Positions 8,097 to 16,633 are shown, counted from the first letter of the stretch. The stretch is 49,260 bases of DNA from JBFWYO01 sp050186335 (GCA_050186335.1 JBFWYO010000028.1:1-49260), one strand, 5' to 3'. The notes: generated by a model not told the origin, from the letters alone. Numbers and translations are program-made.

Positions 8097-8951
8097 ATGG
8101 TGAATGAAACAGGCCCGGCGCCGACCGAGTTGCCGCGCATCGCGCAGACCTTCAATTATACGCCCTATCGCGAATCCGATTTCGAACGGAAGGGTCTGCG
8201 CGCCTTTTTGCAGTATCGCGACCTCGGACTCAAAAAAGCCTCGGGCGGACTGATGCGCGCCGAACATATTCGTATGGTTGGCACGCCGGATGAGAAGACC
8301 GGCTGGCACTGCCACGATCTGGATTTCCAGTTCGTGTTCGTGCTCAAGGGCTACGTCAAATTCATCACCGAGGACGGCGCGACGATCACCTTGCGGGCCG
8401 GCGACGGCGCGCATCTGCCGCCGTTCTATCGTCACGACGAGATCGAGTTTTCGTCGGATTTCGAGGTGATCGAAATCGTGGCGCCCTCGGACGTAAGAAC
8501 CATCGTCGGCCGCGATGCGGCGCTGCCGGTGCGTCCGACCAGGCCGAACCGGGTCGCCAAGTTCGCCGCCAGTTACGACAAGCCTGAAGCGTACAAAGTG
8601 GGCGACGGGCCGCGTAAATTCCTCGCCTATCGCGACGTCGCCGCCACAGAAGCGACGGGCCGGCGCGTCAATATCAACGTCGTGCGCAACAGCAAGGCGG
8701 GCGACAGCTCGACCGGCTGGCACTATCACAGCCTGGCCTGTCAGTTCATCTACGTGCTCAAAGGCTGGTCGCGCGTGGAAATCGAGAACGAAGGCGAATT
8801 CACCATTCGCGCCGGCGAATCGATGACCATACCGCCGAAGCTCAAGCACGACGTGACCGGCTTCTCGGCCGATTTCACCGTGCTCGAACTCAATATTCCG
8901 GCCGATTACGACACCGTTGCCTGCGATCCGCCCGGCCGGCGCGCGGCGTAA
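8097..8951 (+). CDS. Bicupin metalloprotein
   Basis: A 284-residue protein with two tandem cupin domains. The first has GWHCHDLDFQFVFVLKG then LRAGDGAHLPPFYRH; the second has GWHYHSLACQFIYVLKG then IRAGESMTIPPKLKH. Each therefore keeps the HxH pair and the distal His, with Gln where many cupins have the metal-binding Glu. Bicupins include oxalate decarboxylases and ring-cleaving dioxygenases, but the substrate is not evident. ATG 8097 has a good Shine-Dalgarno sequence (AGAGGGA) about 6 nt upstream, which decides against the in-frame start at 8058. It converges on the desaturase, with a hairpin between. Confidence 0.85.
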   Translation: MVNETGPAPTELPRIAQTFNYTPYRESDFERKGLRAFLQYRDLGLKKASGGLMRAEHIRMVGTPDEKTGWHCHDLDFQFVFVLKGYVKFITEDGATITLRAGDGAHLPPFYRHDEIEFSSDFEVIEIVAPSDVRTIVGRDAALPVRPTRPNRVAKFAASYDKPEAYKVGDGPRKFLAYRDVAATEATGRRVNINVVRNSKAGDSSTGWHYHSLACQFIYVLKGWSRVEIENEGEFTIRAGESMTIPPKLKHDVTGFSADFTVLELNIPADYDTVACDPPGRRAA

Positions 8952-8983
8952 AGAGTCGGGTGTGCCGGGAATAGCCTGACTCT
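8952..8983. terminator. Hairpin between convergent bicupin and desaturase genes
   Basis: AGAGTCGGG (8952-8960) pairs with CCTGACTCT (8975-8983), a 9-bp stem with one wobble or mismatch depending on strand. It starts directly after the bicupin stop codon. On the minus strand the stem is followed by TTTACG, on the plus strand by TCATCG. It is a weak bidirectional terminator candidate. Confidence 0.5.
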
Positions 8984-9047
8984 TCATCGCGGATTGTGTC
9001 GGCCGGCGCATCCGTACCGCGTGGCAATCGTGCGGCGCAAAAATATC

Positions 9048-10061
9048 TCAGGATATAGCGGTCGCGCGTGCCGGCGGATCGGCGAAGACCAGTTTGGCGG
9101 TCGACCAGAACGACCGAATTTCCGCGCCTTCCAGCAAACCGCGCGCTTCCATCTCGCGATGGCAGCGCGGCAAATTGTAATGCGGGATGGCCGGATACAA
9201 ATGATGTTCGACGTGAAAATTGACGTGATGCGGAAACACCAGCCAGCGCACCCAGGCGGGCCCGGTGTTCGTGCGGGCGGCGGTCAGCGCCGAGCCGTAA
9301 TCGGCAACCGCGCCATGTTCGCAGATGGCGCGAAACCGCAAGAGCGGCTGCAGGAACGTGACCAGCGGCAACGCCCAGAGCACCAGATATTCCAGCAGGT
9401 AGCCGCCCGCCCACGCCCCGATGGGGGCCGCGATGTGAAAGCCGGCGACGATCCAGCGGTCGCGGAGCGCGGTTTGGCGCAGGGCGGGGGACGTGTCGTC
9501 GAGGGGGCGGCTCGGGTCGGATAGGTCGCGGTTCTGCGCCGGCGCGCCGAAGAAGTAACGGTAGGTTTTCGGCGCCGTCAGGCCGAACACGTCCTTGAGC
9601 AGTTTCTTCGCCAGATACAGGCGCCCGCGCGGATAGCCGCCGTGGATTGGCGTATCCGGGTCCTGCTTTTCGTACAGGTGATTGTGGTGCAGGCGGTGCA
9701 CGATCCGATAGGCCGGCATCGAGATTCCAACGATGGTTCCGCAGAAGCGTCCGACCACATCGTTCAGCCACCGTGTCTCATACAGCCGGTAATGCGCCGC
9801 ATCGTGCGCCAGGACAAAGAACGCCTGCTGGCGCGTGGCGATCAGGATCAGCGCCGGCAGGATCACGTACCAGCGCCACCAGAGCAGTGCGGCGGCGATC
9901 AGGCCGGCGGTAATTCCGATCGTCAGCCCGACCGAGAGGGTCGCACGCCAGGCATCGAGACGGTTGAGGCTGCGCAGCAGTTCCGACGGCAAGCCAACTG
10001 GCCCTGGCTTGAGTCGCCGGCCGTCGTCGCGAAATTCGCTGCCGAGTCCATTGACGATCAT
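9048..10061 (-). CDS. Membrane fatty acid desaturase-family protein
   Basis: A 337-residue membrane di-iron enzyme with the three histidine boxes of acyl-lipid/acyl-CoA desaturases and carotenoid hydroxylase relatives: HDAAH, HRLHH and HVEHH. Hydrophobic segments flank them (TLSVGLTIGITAGLIAAALLW and PIGAWAGGYLLEYLVLWALPLV). An extra His occurs in ICEHG, as in several desaturases. It is 77 nt downstream of the 2OG oxygenase on the same strand and may share its transcript. The acyl substrate and regiospecificity cannot be read from motifs. Confidence 0.88.
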   Translation of the reverse strand: MIVNGLGSEFRDDGRRLKPGPVGLPSELLRSLNRLDAWRATLSVGLTIGITAGLIAAALLWWRWYVILPALILIATRQQAFFVLAHDAAHYRLYETRWLNDVVGRFCGTIVGISMPAYRIVHRLHHNHLYEKQDPDTPIHGGYPRGRLYLAKKLLKDVFGLTAPKTYRYFFGAPAQNRDLSDPSRPLDDTSPALRQTALRDRWIVAGFHIAAPIGAWAGGYLLEYLVLWALPLVTFLQPLLRFRAICEHGAVADYGSALTAARTNTGPAWVRWLVFPHHVNFHVEHHLYPAIPHYNLPRCHREMEARGLLEGAEIRSFWSTAKLVFADPPARATAIS

Positions 10062-10138
10062 AAGTCTCAGGATAGCAAGATTACATGTGCCTCGCCATTA
10101 CACCGGCAGGCATTCGGGGTGAACTCTAGATCAACGGA

Positions 10139-10867
10139 TCAGCGCAGCGTTTCGGCGAAAATGGTCGAGTGTTCAAGGCTCGATTCGTTCCAGGTCGCGG
10201 TATAATAGTACAGCGCGATCGATCGGCGCGGCAGGCCCTTTGGATGGCGGACTGGATCCGGATTGCCGTGGAAGTTCGCGGTTGCGGTATTGAATATGAC
10301 CGCGCGATTGAATTCGGGGACGATTCGGCGCACGCACGGCCCGTGGCCCGAGGCCCAGAGTTCGAGCACGCCGCCGTATTCTTCCCGCCAATTCTTGTTC
10401 AGATAGATCAACGCATTGATCCGGCGTTCCAATTTAAGCACCGGGTGAAAATTGAAATCGGCATGTACCGAGAGGTGGCCGCCATCGGACAGTTCGTGAA
10501 AACCGCCACCCCGGAAGTACGGATCCGGAATCAAGCCTTTGATCCCGGTCAAGGCTTCGAGGAACGCAATAAACGGCCGGGAATTGAACGCATAGAAGAT
10601 CGATCGGACGTTCGGATGCAGCCGTTCCGGCAAATAGCCGCGTTTTCGCCTTTCATATTTGCCGTCGAAGCTCGAAGTGTCCGGATCCGGGCGGGTCGGA
10701 AAATGCGCCAAGCAGGTCTTCAGGATTCTGGGATCGAGAAAGTCGTCGAACACGATCGATGGAAACGGCTTGGCGGCGGCGTAGGCCGCATGGTGCGCGG
10801 CGCCGATCCCGGCCATGGCATCGAGATCGAAATAACCGTAGCGGCGACTGACCGTCGGCAGCAGCAT
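10139..10867 (-). CDS. 2-oxoglutarate/Fe(II)-dependent oxygenase-like protein
   Basis: A 242-residue protein with the iron-binding facial triad HxD...H: His135 and Asp137 (LSVHADFNFHP) and His200 (FHGNPDPV). An arginine pair at 214-215 (GLPRRSIALYYYT) is placed to bind 2-oxoglutarate. The N-terminal segment PFPSIVFDDFLDPRIL is typical of prolyl-hydroxylase-like (P4Hc) bacterial oxygenases. Relatives hydroxylate proteins, sugars or small molecules, often in cell-surface contexts. It lies between icd, which makes 2-oxoglutarate, and the desaturase, all on the minus strand. The adjacency is suggestive only. Confidence 0.82.
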   Translation of the reverse strand: MLLPTVSRRYGYFDLDAMAGIGAAHHAAYAAAKPFPSIVFDDFLDPRILKTCLAHFPTRPDPDTSSFDGKYERRKRGYLPERLHPNVRSIFYAFNSRPFIAFLEALTGIKGLIPDPYFRGGGFHELSDGGHLSVHADFNFHPVLKLERRINALIYLNKNWREEYGGVLELWASGHGPCVRRIVPEFNRAVIFNTATANFHGNPDPVRHPKGLPRRSIALYYYTATWNESSLEHSTIFAETLR

Positions 10868-10927
10868 CGAGGATATCCCCGCGATCGTTGCTCGCGCGGT
10901 CAGGCGGGCAGTTTTCCTGTCGCGCGG

Positions 10928-10960
10928 GCGACGCGGCGGCAGATATGCCCGCCGCGTCGC
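10928..10960 (-). terminator. Strong hairpin just after icd
   Basis: A perfect 12-bp stem (GCGACGCGGCGG at 10928-10939, CCGCCGCGTCGC at 10949-10960) around a 9-nt loop starts about 10 nt beyond the icd stop codon. On the minus strand the following bases are CCGCGCGACAGG, with no U-run. It may therefore stabilise the 3' end or be a Rho-associated stem rather than a classic terminator. Confidence 0.45.
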
Positions 10961-10970
10961 ACCGGCGATA

Positions 10971-12188
10971 CTACCACTTCGCCATCGCAGATTTCAGATT
11001 TTGATCCAGTTTGTCGAGGAACTGATTGGTGGTCAGCCATTTCTGATCGGGGCCGATCAGCAGCGCCAGGTCTTTGGTCATGAAACCGCTTTCGACCGTA
11101 TCGACGCAGACTTTCTCGAGCGTTTCGGCGAACTTCACGACGTCCGGTGTGCCGTCGAACTGGCCGCGGAAGATCAGGCCACGGGTCCAGGCGAAGATCG
11201 AGGCGATCGGGTTGGTCGAGGTTTCCTTGCCGGCCTGGTAGTCGCGGTAATGGCGCGTGACGGTGCCGTGCGCGGCCTCCGCTTCGACCGTCTGGCCGTC
11301 CGGCGTCAGCAGCACCGAGGTCATCAGCCCGAGCGAGCCGAAGCCTTGCGCCACGGAATCGGATTGCACATCGCCGTCGTAATTCTTACAGGCCCAGACG
11401 AACGCACCCGACCATTTGAGCGCGCTGGCGACCATGTCGTCGATCAGGCGATGTTCGTAGACGATGTTCTTGGCCTTGTATTTGTCTTTGAATTCCCTGT
11501 CGAAGATATCCTGGAAGATGTCCTTGAAGCGTCCGTCATAGGCCTTGAGGATCGTGTTCTTGGTCGACAGATAGACCGGCCAGCCGCGTTGCAGGCCGTA
11601 AACCAGGCAGGCGCGGGCAAAGCCTTCGATCTGTTCGTCGAGGTTGAACATGCCCATGGCGACGCCGCCGCCCTTGAAGTCGTGCACTTCGCGCTCGATG
11701 ACCTTGCCGTCCTCGCCTTTCCATGTCAGCGTCAGCTTGCCCTTGCCGGGAACCACGAAATCCTGCGCGCGGTACTGATCGCCGTAGGCGTGGCGGCCGA
11801 TCACGATCGGCTGGGTCCAGCCCGGGACCAGGCGTGGCACGTTCTTGCACACGATCGGTTCGCGGAAAATCGTGCCGCCGACGATGTTGCGGATCGTGCC
11901 GTTGGGCGAGCGCCACATCTGCTTGAGGTTGAACTCCTTCACGCGGGCTTCGTCCGGCGTGATGGTCGCGCACTTGACGCCGACGCGGTATTTCTTGATC
12001 GCTTCGGCGGCGTCGATGGTCACTTGATCGTTGGTCTTGTCGCGGTATTCGATGCCGAGATCGAAATATTTGATGTCGATATCAAGGTACGGAACGATCA
12101 GCTTTTCCTTGATGAATTTCCAAATGATGCGCGTCATCTCGTCGCCGTCGAGATCGACGACCGGGTTGACGACCTTGATCTTCGCCAT
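10971..12188 (-). CDS. icd: NADP-dependent isocitrate dehydrogenase, eukaryotic-type
   Basis: A 405-residue TCA-cycle enzyme converting isocitrate to 2-oxoglutarate with NADPH production. The N-terminus (VVDLDGDEMTRIIWKFIKEKL), the substrate segment RSPNGTIRNIVGGTIFREP and the Mg-binding region are those of the homodimeric IDH subfamily shared by alphaproteobacteria and eukaryotes, not the E. coli type. The cofactor region AAHGTVTRHYRDYQAGKETSTNPIA fits NADP use. Length is normal and the gene intact. A strong hairpin follows the stop, and the 140-nt gap upstream to the LOG gene probably holds its promoter. Confidence 0.96.
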   Translation of the reverse strand: MAKIKVVNPVVDLDGDEMTRIIWKFIKEKLIVPYLDIDIKYFDLGIEYRDKTNDQVTIDAAEAIKKYRVGVKCATITPDEARVKEFNLKQMWRSPNGTIRNIVGGTIFREPIVCKNVPRLVPGWTQPIVIGRHAYGDQYRAQDFVVPGKGKLTLTWKGEDGKVIEREVHDFKGGGVAMGMFNLDEQIEGFARACLVYGLQRGWPVYLSTKNTILKAYDGRFKDIFQDIFDREFKDKYKAKNIVYEHRLIDDMVASALKWSGAFVWACKNYDGDVQSDSVAQGFGSLGLMTSVLLTPDGQTVEAEAAHGTVTRHYRDYQAGKETSTNPIASIFAWTRGLIFRGQFDGTPDVVKFAETLEKVCVDTVESGFMTKDLALLIGPDQKWLTTNQFLDKLDQNLKSAMAKW

Positions 12189-12328
12189 CGTGGGTTCCCC
12201 TTGCGATTAACAAAATGCGCCGGGCCAATGGTCAAACGGGCGGCCGGCGCGCGAATTCCGGTAGGACGGGCCCGGAACATACCAATTTCGGGCCGCCGTG
12301 CAAGCCGCAAGCGGCCGCAGGGTCGAGC

Positions 12329-12928
12329 CTAAATCTGCTCTGATTTCAAGGGGCTACGCGGTGCCGGCGCGGTTTCGAGCAGGGCGAAGACTCGCTCGAT
12401 GTCGGGCGCAAAGCGCAGGAAGTCGCCAAGCTCGCCGTGCATGAGCTCGGTGCGCACAATATGATCGAGCAGATCGCGCAACGGCTGCCAGAAACCGGCG
12501 ATGTCGGCGATCACGATCGACTTGTCGTGCAAGCCAAGCTGTTTCCAGGTCACGATCTCGAACATCTCGTCGAGCGTGCCCAGGCCGCCGGGCAGCACGA
12601 CGAAGGCATCGGCAATTTCCGACATGCGCTGCTTTCGCTCGTGCATGGTGTCGACCAGGATGAGGCGGCTGACGGCGCCATGGCCGACTTCTGCCTTGCG
12701 CAGGAAATGCGGAATGATGCCTGTAACTTTGCCGCCGGCGCGCAACGCGGCATCGGCGGCGATGCCCATCAGGCCGACGCGGCCGCCGCCGTAGACCAAT
12801 TCCATGCCGCGTTCGGCCAGCCCGCGTCCCAGCGCCTCGGCCGCCGCCGCCCACGCGGGGTCGCTGCCGGCTTTGGCGCCGCAGTAGAGGCAGACCGATC
12901 GAATTTGGCTGGTCGCACGGTTGGTCAT
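12329..12928 (-). CDS. LOG-family protein (putative cytokinin riboside 5'-monophosphate phosphoribohydrolase)
   Basis: A 199-residue Rossmann-like protein of the lysine-decarboxylase-like LOG family (TIGR00730). It has the phosphate-binding GGGRVGLMG and the diagnostic PGGLGTLDEMFE catalytic motif. Characterised members cleave nucleoside 5'-monophosphates, releasing the base and ribose 5-phosphate; older annotations as lysine decarboxylase are wrong for this family. The start at 12928 gives MTNRATSQIRSVCLYCG, the usual N-terminus. It is upstream of icd on the same strand and divergent from the cytochrome c' gene. Confidence 0.9.
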   Translation of the reverse strand: MTNRATSQIRSVCLYCGAKAGSDPAWAAAAEALGRGLAERGMELVYGGGRVGLMGIAADAALRAGGKVTGIIPHFLRKAEVGHGAVSRLILVDTMHERKQRMSEIADAFVVLPGGLGTLDEMFEIVTWKQLGLHDKSIVIADIAGFWQPLRDLLDHIVRTELMHGELGDFLRFAPDIERVFALLETAPAPRSPLKSEQI

Positions 12929-12985
12929 TCGGCAAGTCCGTTTTGGTGCCGCGCACCATGGCGACGCGTGCGCGATTTTGCAAGC

Positions 12986-13001
12986 ATCACGGGGTCGTGA
13001 T
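12986..13001. promoter_or_regulatory. Dyad in the divergent LOG/cytochrome c' promoter region
   Basis: ATCACG-GGGT-CGTGAT is a perfect 6-bp inverted repeat in the 149-nt divergent gap, about 58 nt from one start codon and 77 nt from the other. It could be an operator or simply a hairpin. No recognised regulator motif was matched. Confidence 0.3.
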
Positions 13002-13077
13002 CGCGGCCTCCCTTGCCTGCGGAATCGCGGGGGCCGTATGATCCGCTTGGATCTTCATCCACCTGGGAGAGAGCTTC

Positions 13078-13527
13078 ATGAACAAAATTAAGCTGGGCGT
13101 CATTGCGGCTTTGGCAATGACCGTCGCCGGTGTCGGCACGGTCGCGGCACTCGATAACGCACAAAGCATCGCGACCCGCAAAGCACTTATGGGATCCGTC
13201 GGTGCGCACATGGCATCGCTCAAGGAAGCCAGCGAAGCGGGCAACGCCGCGGCGGCCGAGCGCCATGCCAACACCATCGCGCGTCTGTTGTCGGTTGCGG
13301 CTGGGCTGTTTCCTAAAGGCAGCGGCCCCGAAGCCGGGACAACCAAGGCCAAGCCCGACATCTGGGCCAAGTGGGATGATTTCAACAAGGCGGGCGCCAA
13401 TGCGGCGGCCGCGGCGACGGCGGCGGCAGCTGCGGCGAAAACCGGCGACAAGGCCAAGATGATGGCCGCGTTCGGCGACGTCGGCAAAGGCTGCGGCGGT
13501 TGCCACACGCCGTTCCGCGCCCAGTAA
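13078..13527 (+). CDS. Periplasmic cytochrome c' (class II c-type cytochrome)
   Basis: A 149-residue protein with a signal peptide (MNKIKLGVIAALAMTVAGVGTVAA) and a single haem-binding motif CGGCH at residues 139-143, very near the C-terminus. That placement, plus an otherwise helical sequence with MGSVGAHMASLKEA in the first helix, is typical of cytochrome c'/c-556 four-helix bundles. Known members bind NO or CO or carry electrons. An Ala-rich stretch (residues about 107-123) forms one helix. GGGAGAGAG lies about 6-14 nt before the ATG. A clear terminator follows, so it is monocistronic. Confidence 0.9.
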   Translation: MNKIKLGVIAALAMTVAGVGTVAALDNAQSIATRKALMGSVGAHMASLKEASEAGNAAAAERHANTIARLLSVAAGLFPKGSGPEAGTTKAKPDIWAKWDDFNKAGANAAAAATAAAAAAKTGDKAKMMAAFGDVGKGCGGCHTPFRAQ

Positions 13528-13551
13528 ACCCGACCGATTATTCGCGTCATC

Positions 13552-13589
13552 GACGGCCGGATGGGATTGCTCATCCGGCCGTCTTTCTT
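13552..13589 (+). terminator. Rho-independent terminator of the cytochrome c' gene
   Basis: A 12-bp perfect stem (GACGGCCGGATG at 13552-13563, CATCCGGCCGTC at 13572-13583) with an 8-nt loop is followed by TTTCTT. It is the clearest intrinsic terminator in the window and isolates the cytochrome gene from the TPR glycosyltransferase. Confidence 0.9.
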
Positions 13590-13603
13590 GATAGTCGCCC
13601 GTC

Positions 13604-15685
13604 ATGGAAACCGTTTCGGCCATGCAACGGGCGATTGCGTGCTACCAGTCGAAGGATTTGGCCGGTGCCGCCGAGGCGTGCAACGCCGTCCTGGCACTCG
13701 CGCCGCATCACGCCGATGCACGCCATGTGCTCGGCTTGGTCGAATTCGCCCGGGGCAATACCGAAACGGCAATCGAACAGTTGCTGCTTGCGGTCACGGC
13801 AAATCCGACGGCGGCGGACTTTCATTTCAATCTCGGCCAGGTTTTCGAACGGGCCAAGCGGTACGACGAGGCGCTTGCCGCTTATCGCCGCGCCTGCGAG
13901 GTCGAACCGGCCCGGCCGACCGCGCATTTCCGGCTCGGCCGTCTGCTCGGCGTGCTCCGGCAATGGCGCGAGGCAATTGCGCCGCTCATGGCCGCGGCGC
14001 GACTCGATCCGCGCAACGCGCGTATTTGGTTCAGCCTCGGTCTCAGCCAATACCATGCCGGCGATCCGGCGGCCGCCGAGGCGAGCTATCGCACCTGCCT
14101 GAGTGTCGAGCCGGACGATTATCCCGCCACGCTCAATCTCGGCGTCATGCTATTGCAGCAGGGCAAGGTCGAAGCGGCGATCGAAATGCTGGAACGTGCG
14201 CGCGCGCTGCGGCCGGACCAGACCGAGCCGCTGGTCAACCTCGGCGCGGCGCATCTGCGCGCCGGGCGCATCGACGCCGCGGTGAAAGTGCTGACGCTGG
14301 CGCTGCCGCTCCCGAACGGGCTGGACGCGGTGGCCGGCAACCTGGCCGGCGCCTTGACCGATCAAGCGCGGCATCGCGAAGCCATGGAACTGCTGCACCA
14401 GGCGATTGCCAACGACCCGCCGCCGGCGGAGGCCACGTGGCATAATTACCTGTTCTCGATGCACTACGCGCCCGATTTCGACCCAGCCTTGGCCGCCGCC
14501 GAGCACAAGCGTTGGGGTGCCAAGGTGGCGGCCATCGTGCGCCGCGACGCGCGGCCGTTCGCCAACACGCGCGATCCGGAAAAGAGGCTTGTGCTGGGGT
14601 TCGTGTCGCCGGATTTCTACACGCATCCGGTCGCCACGTTCATCGGGCCACTGTTCGACGGGCTCGACCGCAATCGCTTCGGCATCGTCGGTTTCGCGCA
14701 GCAGACGGTGCGCGACGAAACCACCGACCGATTGATGGCGCGCGCCGACCGCTGGATCGAGATTCAGCATCTCGCGGACCAGGCGGCGATCAATGCCGCG
14801 CGGGCGTTGCCGGTCGACGTGCTGATCGATCTGGCCGGTCATACGTCGGGCAACCGTTTGGGCATTTTTGCGCGGCGGGCGGCGCCGGTGCAGGCGACGT
14901 ATCTTGGCTATCCCGGCACCACGGGTCTGGTCGAGATCGATTATCGGCTGACTGATGCCTGGGCCGACCCGGTGGGCGTCTCGGAGGCCTACTACAGCGA
15001 ACGGCTTTACCGGTTGCCGCAAGGCTTCCTGTGTTATCGGCCGCCCGCAGCGACGCCCGCCGTGGCGCCGACACCAGCCGCATCGAAGGGGTACGTGACG
15101 TTCGGCTCGTTCAACAATCTGCCGAAATTGACCGATCGGACGATCGCCGATTGGTCAAATATCCTGCGCCGCGTGCCCGGATCGCGGCTCGTGCTCAAGA
15201 CGCGGCCGCTCGGCGACGACGGCACGCGCGCGCGTATCGCGGCGCGCTTCGCGGCGCAGGGCATTGATGCCGAACGATTGACCCTGCTGGGCCGGCTGCC
15301 GTCGGCCGATTCGCATCTGGCTGCATACGGGCAGATCGATATCGCGCTCGATACCTATCCGTACAACGGCACGACCACGACGTGCGAAGCCTTGTGGATG
15401 GGCGTGCCGGTTCTCGCCATCGCCGGGCGCGGCCACGTTTCGCGGGTCGGCGTCAGCTTGATGCGCTCGATCGGCATGGACGATCTGATCGCGGGCACGC
15501 CTTCGGCCTATATCGAACGCGCGGTCGCCTTGGCGTCCGACCGCGATCGGCTGGCGGCGTTGCGCGCGACACTTCGGCCGGCGATGCAGCAATCGCCGCT
15601 CATGAATGCGGATGCATTTTGCCGCAAGTTCGAAACCGCCTTGCGCGACATGTGGCGCCGCTGGTGCGCGACGCCGCCGGCCTAG
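13604..15685 (+). CDS. TPR-GT41 protein, SPINDLY/OGT-like glycosyltransferase
   Basis: A 693-residue protein. Residues about 1-290 are tandem tetratricopeptide repeats (for example HFRLGRLLGVLRQWREAIAP, ATLNLGVMLLQQGKVEAA). Residues about 310-690 form a GT41 catalytic region with the hallmarks of O-GlcNAc transferase: GFVSPDFYTHPVA (catalytic-region His), DLAGHTSGNR, QATYLGYPGTTG, FGSFNNLPKLT and YPYNGTTTTCEALWMGVPV. OGT and SPINDLY transfer GlcNAc or fucose to Ser/Thr of proteins. Bacterial homologues are common but their acceptors are mostly unknown. No signal peptide is seen, so it is cytosolic. Its stop codon overlaps that of the convergent methyltransferase. Confidence 0.9.
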   Translation: METVSAMQRAIACYQSKDLAGAAEACNAVLALAPHHADARHVLGLVEFARGNTETAIEQLLLAVTANPTAADFHFNLGQVFERAKRYDEALAAYRRACEVEPARPTAHFRLGRLLGVLRQWREAIAPLMAAARLDPRNARIWFSLGLSQYHAGDPAAAEASYRTCLSVEPDDYPATLNLGVMLLQQGKVEAAIEMLERARALRPDQTEPLVNLGAAHLRAGRIDAAVKVLTLALPLPNGLDAVAGNLAGALTDQARHREAMELLHQAIANDPPPAEATWHNYLFSMHYAPDFDPALAAAEHKRWGAKVAAIVRRDARPFANTRDPEKRLVLGFVSPDFYTHPVATFIGPLFDGLDRNRFGIVGFAQQTVRDETTDRLMARADRWIEIQHLADQAAINAARALPVDVLIDLAGHTSGNRLGIFARRAAPVQATYLGYPGTTGLVEIDYRLTDAWADPVGVSEAYYSERLYRLPQGFLCYRPPAATPAVAPTPAASKGYVTFGSFNNLPKLTDRTIADWSNILRRVPGSRLVLKTRPLGDDGTRARIAARFAAQGIDAERLTLLGRLPSADSHLAAYGQIDIALDTYPYNGTTTTCEALWMGVPVLAIAGRGHVSRVGVSLMRSIGMDDLIAGTPSAYIERAVALASDRDRLAALRATLRPAMQQSPLMNADAFCRKFETALRDMWRRWCATPPA

Positions 15686-16518
15686 GCAACGGTGCCGATG
15701 CCGATGCGCACGTGGGCGTTGAGATGCAGCTCGTCGCCGTGGCGGAATTTCTGAAACTCCGCCTCGATCGCCCGGTCGAGCGCCTTGCGCGTCTCGGCGG
15801 AAGCTTTCGCCAGCACCGGTCCGAACGTCATGCCGACATGCGGCTTCCAGAACGGCGCATTGGCCGGCATCTTAGGCGTGAAGCGCAGTTCCTTCTCCTC
15901 GGCCGCAGCAAAGCCGCCAGCGTTGAGAACTTTGGACAGGCTGCCGGCGCCGCCGAAGCGAAACGGACTGTCCAGATCGAGGTCCTTGGTGTCGCCGAAA
16001 ACCTGCTTCGCCGCGGCGGCGAAAACGACGAACTGGGTCGTATCGGCGCGCGGTCCCCACACCATGAACGCGGCTTTTCCGCCGGGTCGTAGCACGCGCC
16101 GGCATTCCTTCGCGGCCGCGATCGGGTCTTCGGTGAACATGATGCCGAAGCGGCACGTGATGCGATCGAACTCGGCGGGCCCGAAGGGCAGGGTCTCCAT
16201 GTCAGTGACCCGAAAATCCATGTTTGCCAACCCGGCCGCGTGCGCCCGGCGCTTGACGCCCTCGAGCATTTCGGGCGCCAGGTCCGTCGCCACCACACGG
16301 CCGAGCGGGCCGACGCGCTTGGCGACGCTGAGCGCGGGTTCGCCGGCGCCGGAGGCGAGATCGAGCACCCGGTGGCGCGGACCGATCCCGCACGCGTCCA
16401 TCAGCGGCACATTGAAGCGCTCGGCAACGCCGGCCAGCATATCGGCGTTCTTATCCCAGTGTTCGGCCCGCTCGCCCCAGTAACCGCGGGCAAATCGATT
16501 ACGCTTTGAGTCGTTCAT
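15682..16518 (-). CDS. UbiE-like class I SAM-dependent methyltransferase
   Basis: A 278-residue methyltransferase. Motif I is VLDLASGAGEPAL near residue 50, the acidic end of strand 2 is VVATDLAPEML, and post-I motifs (VTDMETLPFGPAEFDRITC, RVLRPGGKAAFMVWG) match Methyltransf_11/UbiE-type enzymes. The C-terminal part (WKPHVGMTFGPVLAKASAETRKAL) differs from true UbiE, so a quinone substrate is not claimed. It converges on the GT41 gene with a 4-nt overlap (CTAG serving both stop codons) and is divergent from nhaA. Confidence 0.85.
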   Translation of the reverse strand: MNDSKRNRFARGYWGERAEHWDKNADMLAGVAERFNVPLMDACGIGPRHRVLDLASGAGEPALSVAKRVGPLGRVVATDLAPEMLEGVKRRAHAAGLANMDFRVTDMETLPFGPAEFDRITCRFGIMFTEDPIAAAKECRRVLRPGGKAAFMVWGPRADTTQFVVFAAAAKQVFGDTKDLDLDSPFRFGGAGSLSKVLNAGGFAAAEEKELRFTPKMPANAPFWKPHVGMTFGPVLAKASAETRKALDRAIEAEFQKFRHGDELHLNAHVRIGIGTVA

Positions 16519-16590
16519 GGATTTCTCTGCACTAGAAGCGGTAAAGCATGAACATAGCGATATTCACCTATGGCGACCAGCGCGGCCGCG

Positions 16591-16627
16591 CCTATATTTA
16601 CTATTATAAATCCACGACATCGGTGAG
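16591..16627 (+). promoter_or_regulatory. Candidate nhaA promoter -10 region and ribosome binding site
   Basis: The 115-nt divergent gap contains an A/T island (TATATTTACTATTATAAATCC at 16593-16613) in otherwise GC-rich DNA, with TATTAT/TATAAA hexamers suitable as a -10 element. GGTGAG at 16622-16627 sits 6 nt before the nhaA ATG. No convincing -35 box was found. Confidence 0.35.
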
Positions 16628-16633
16628 CAGCGT

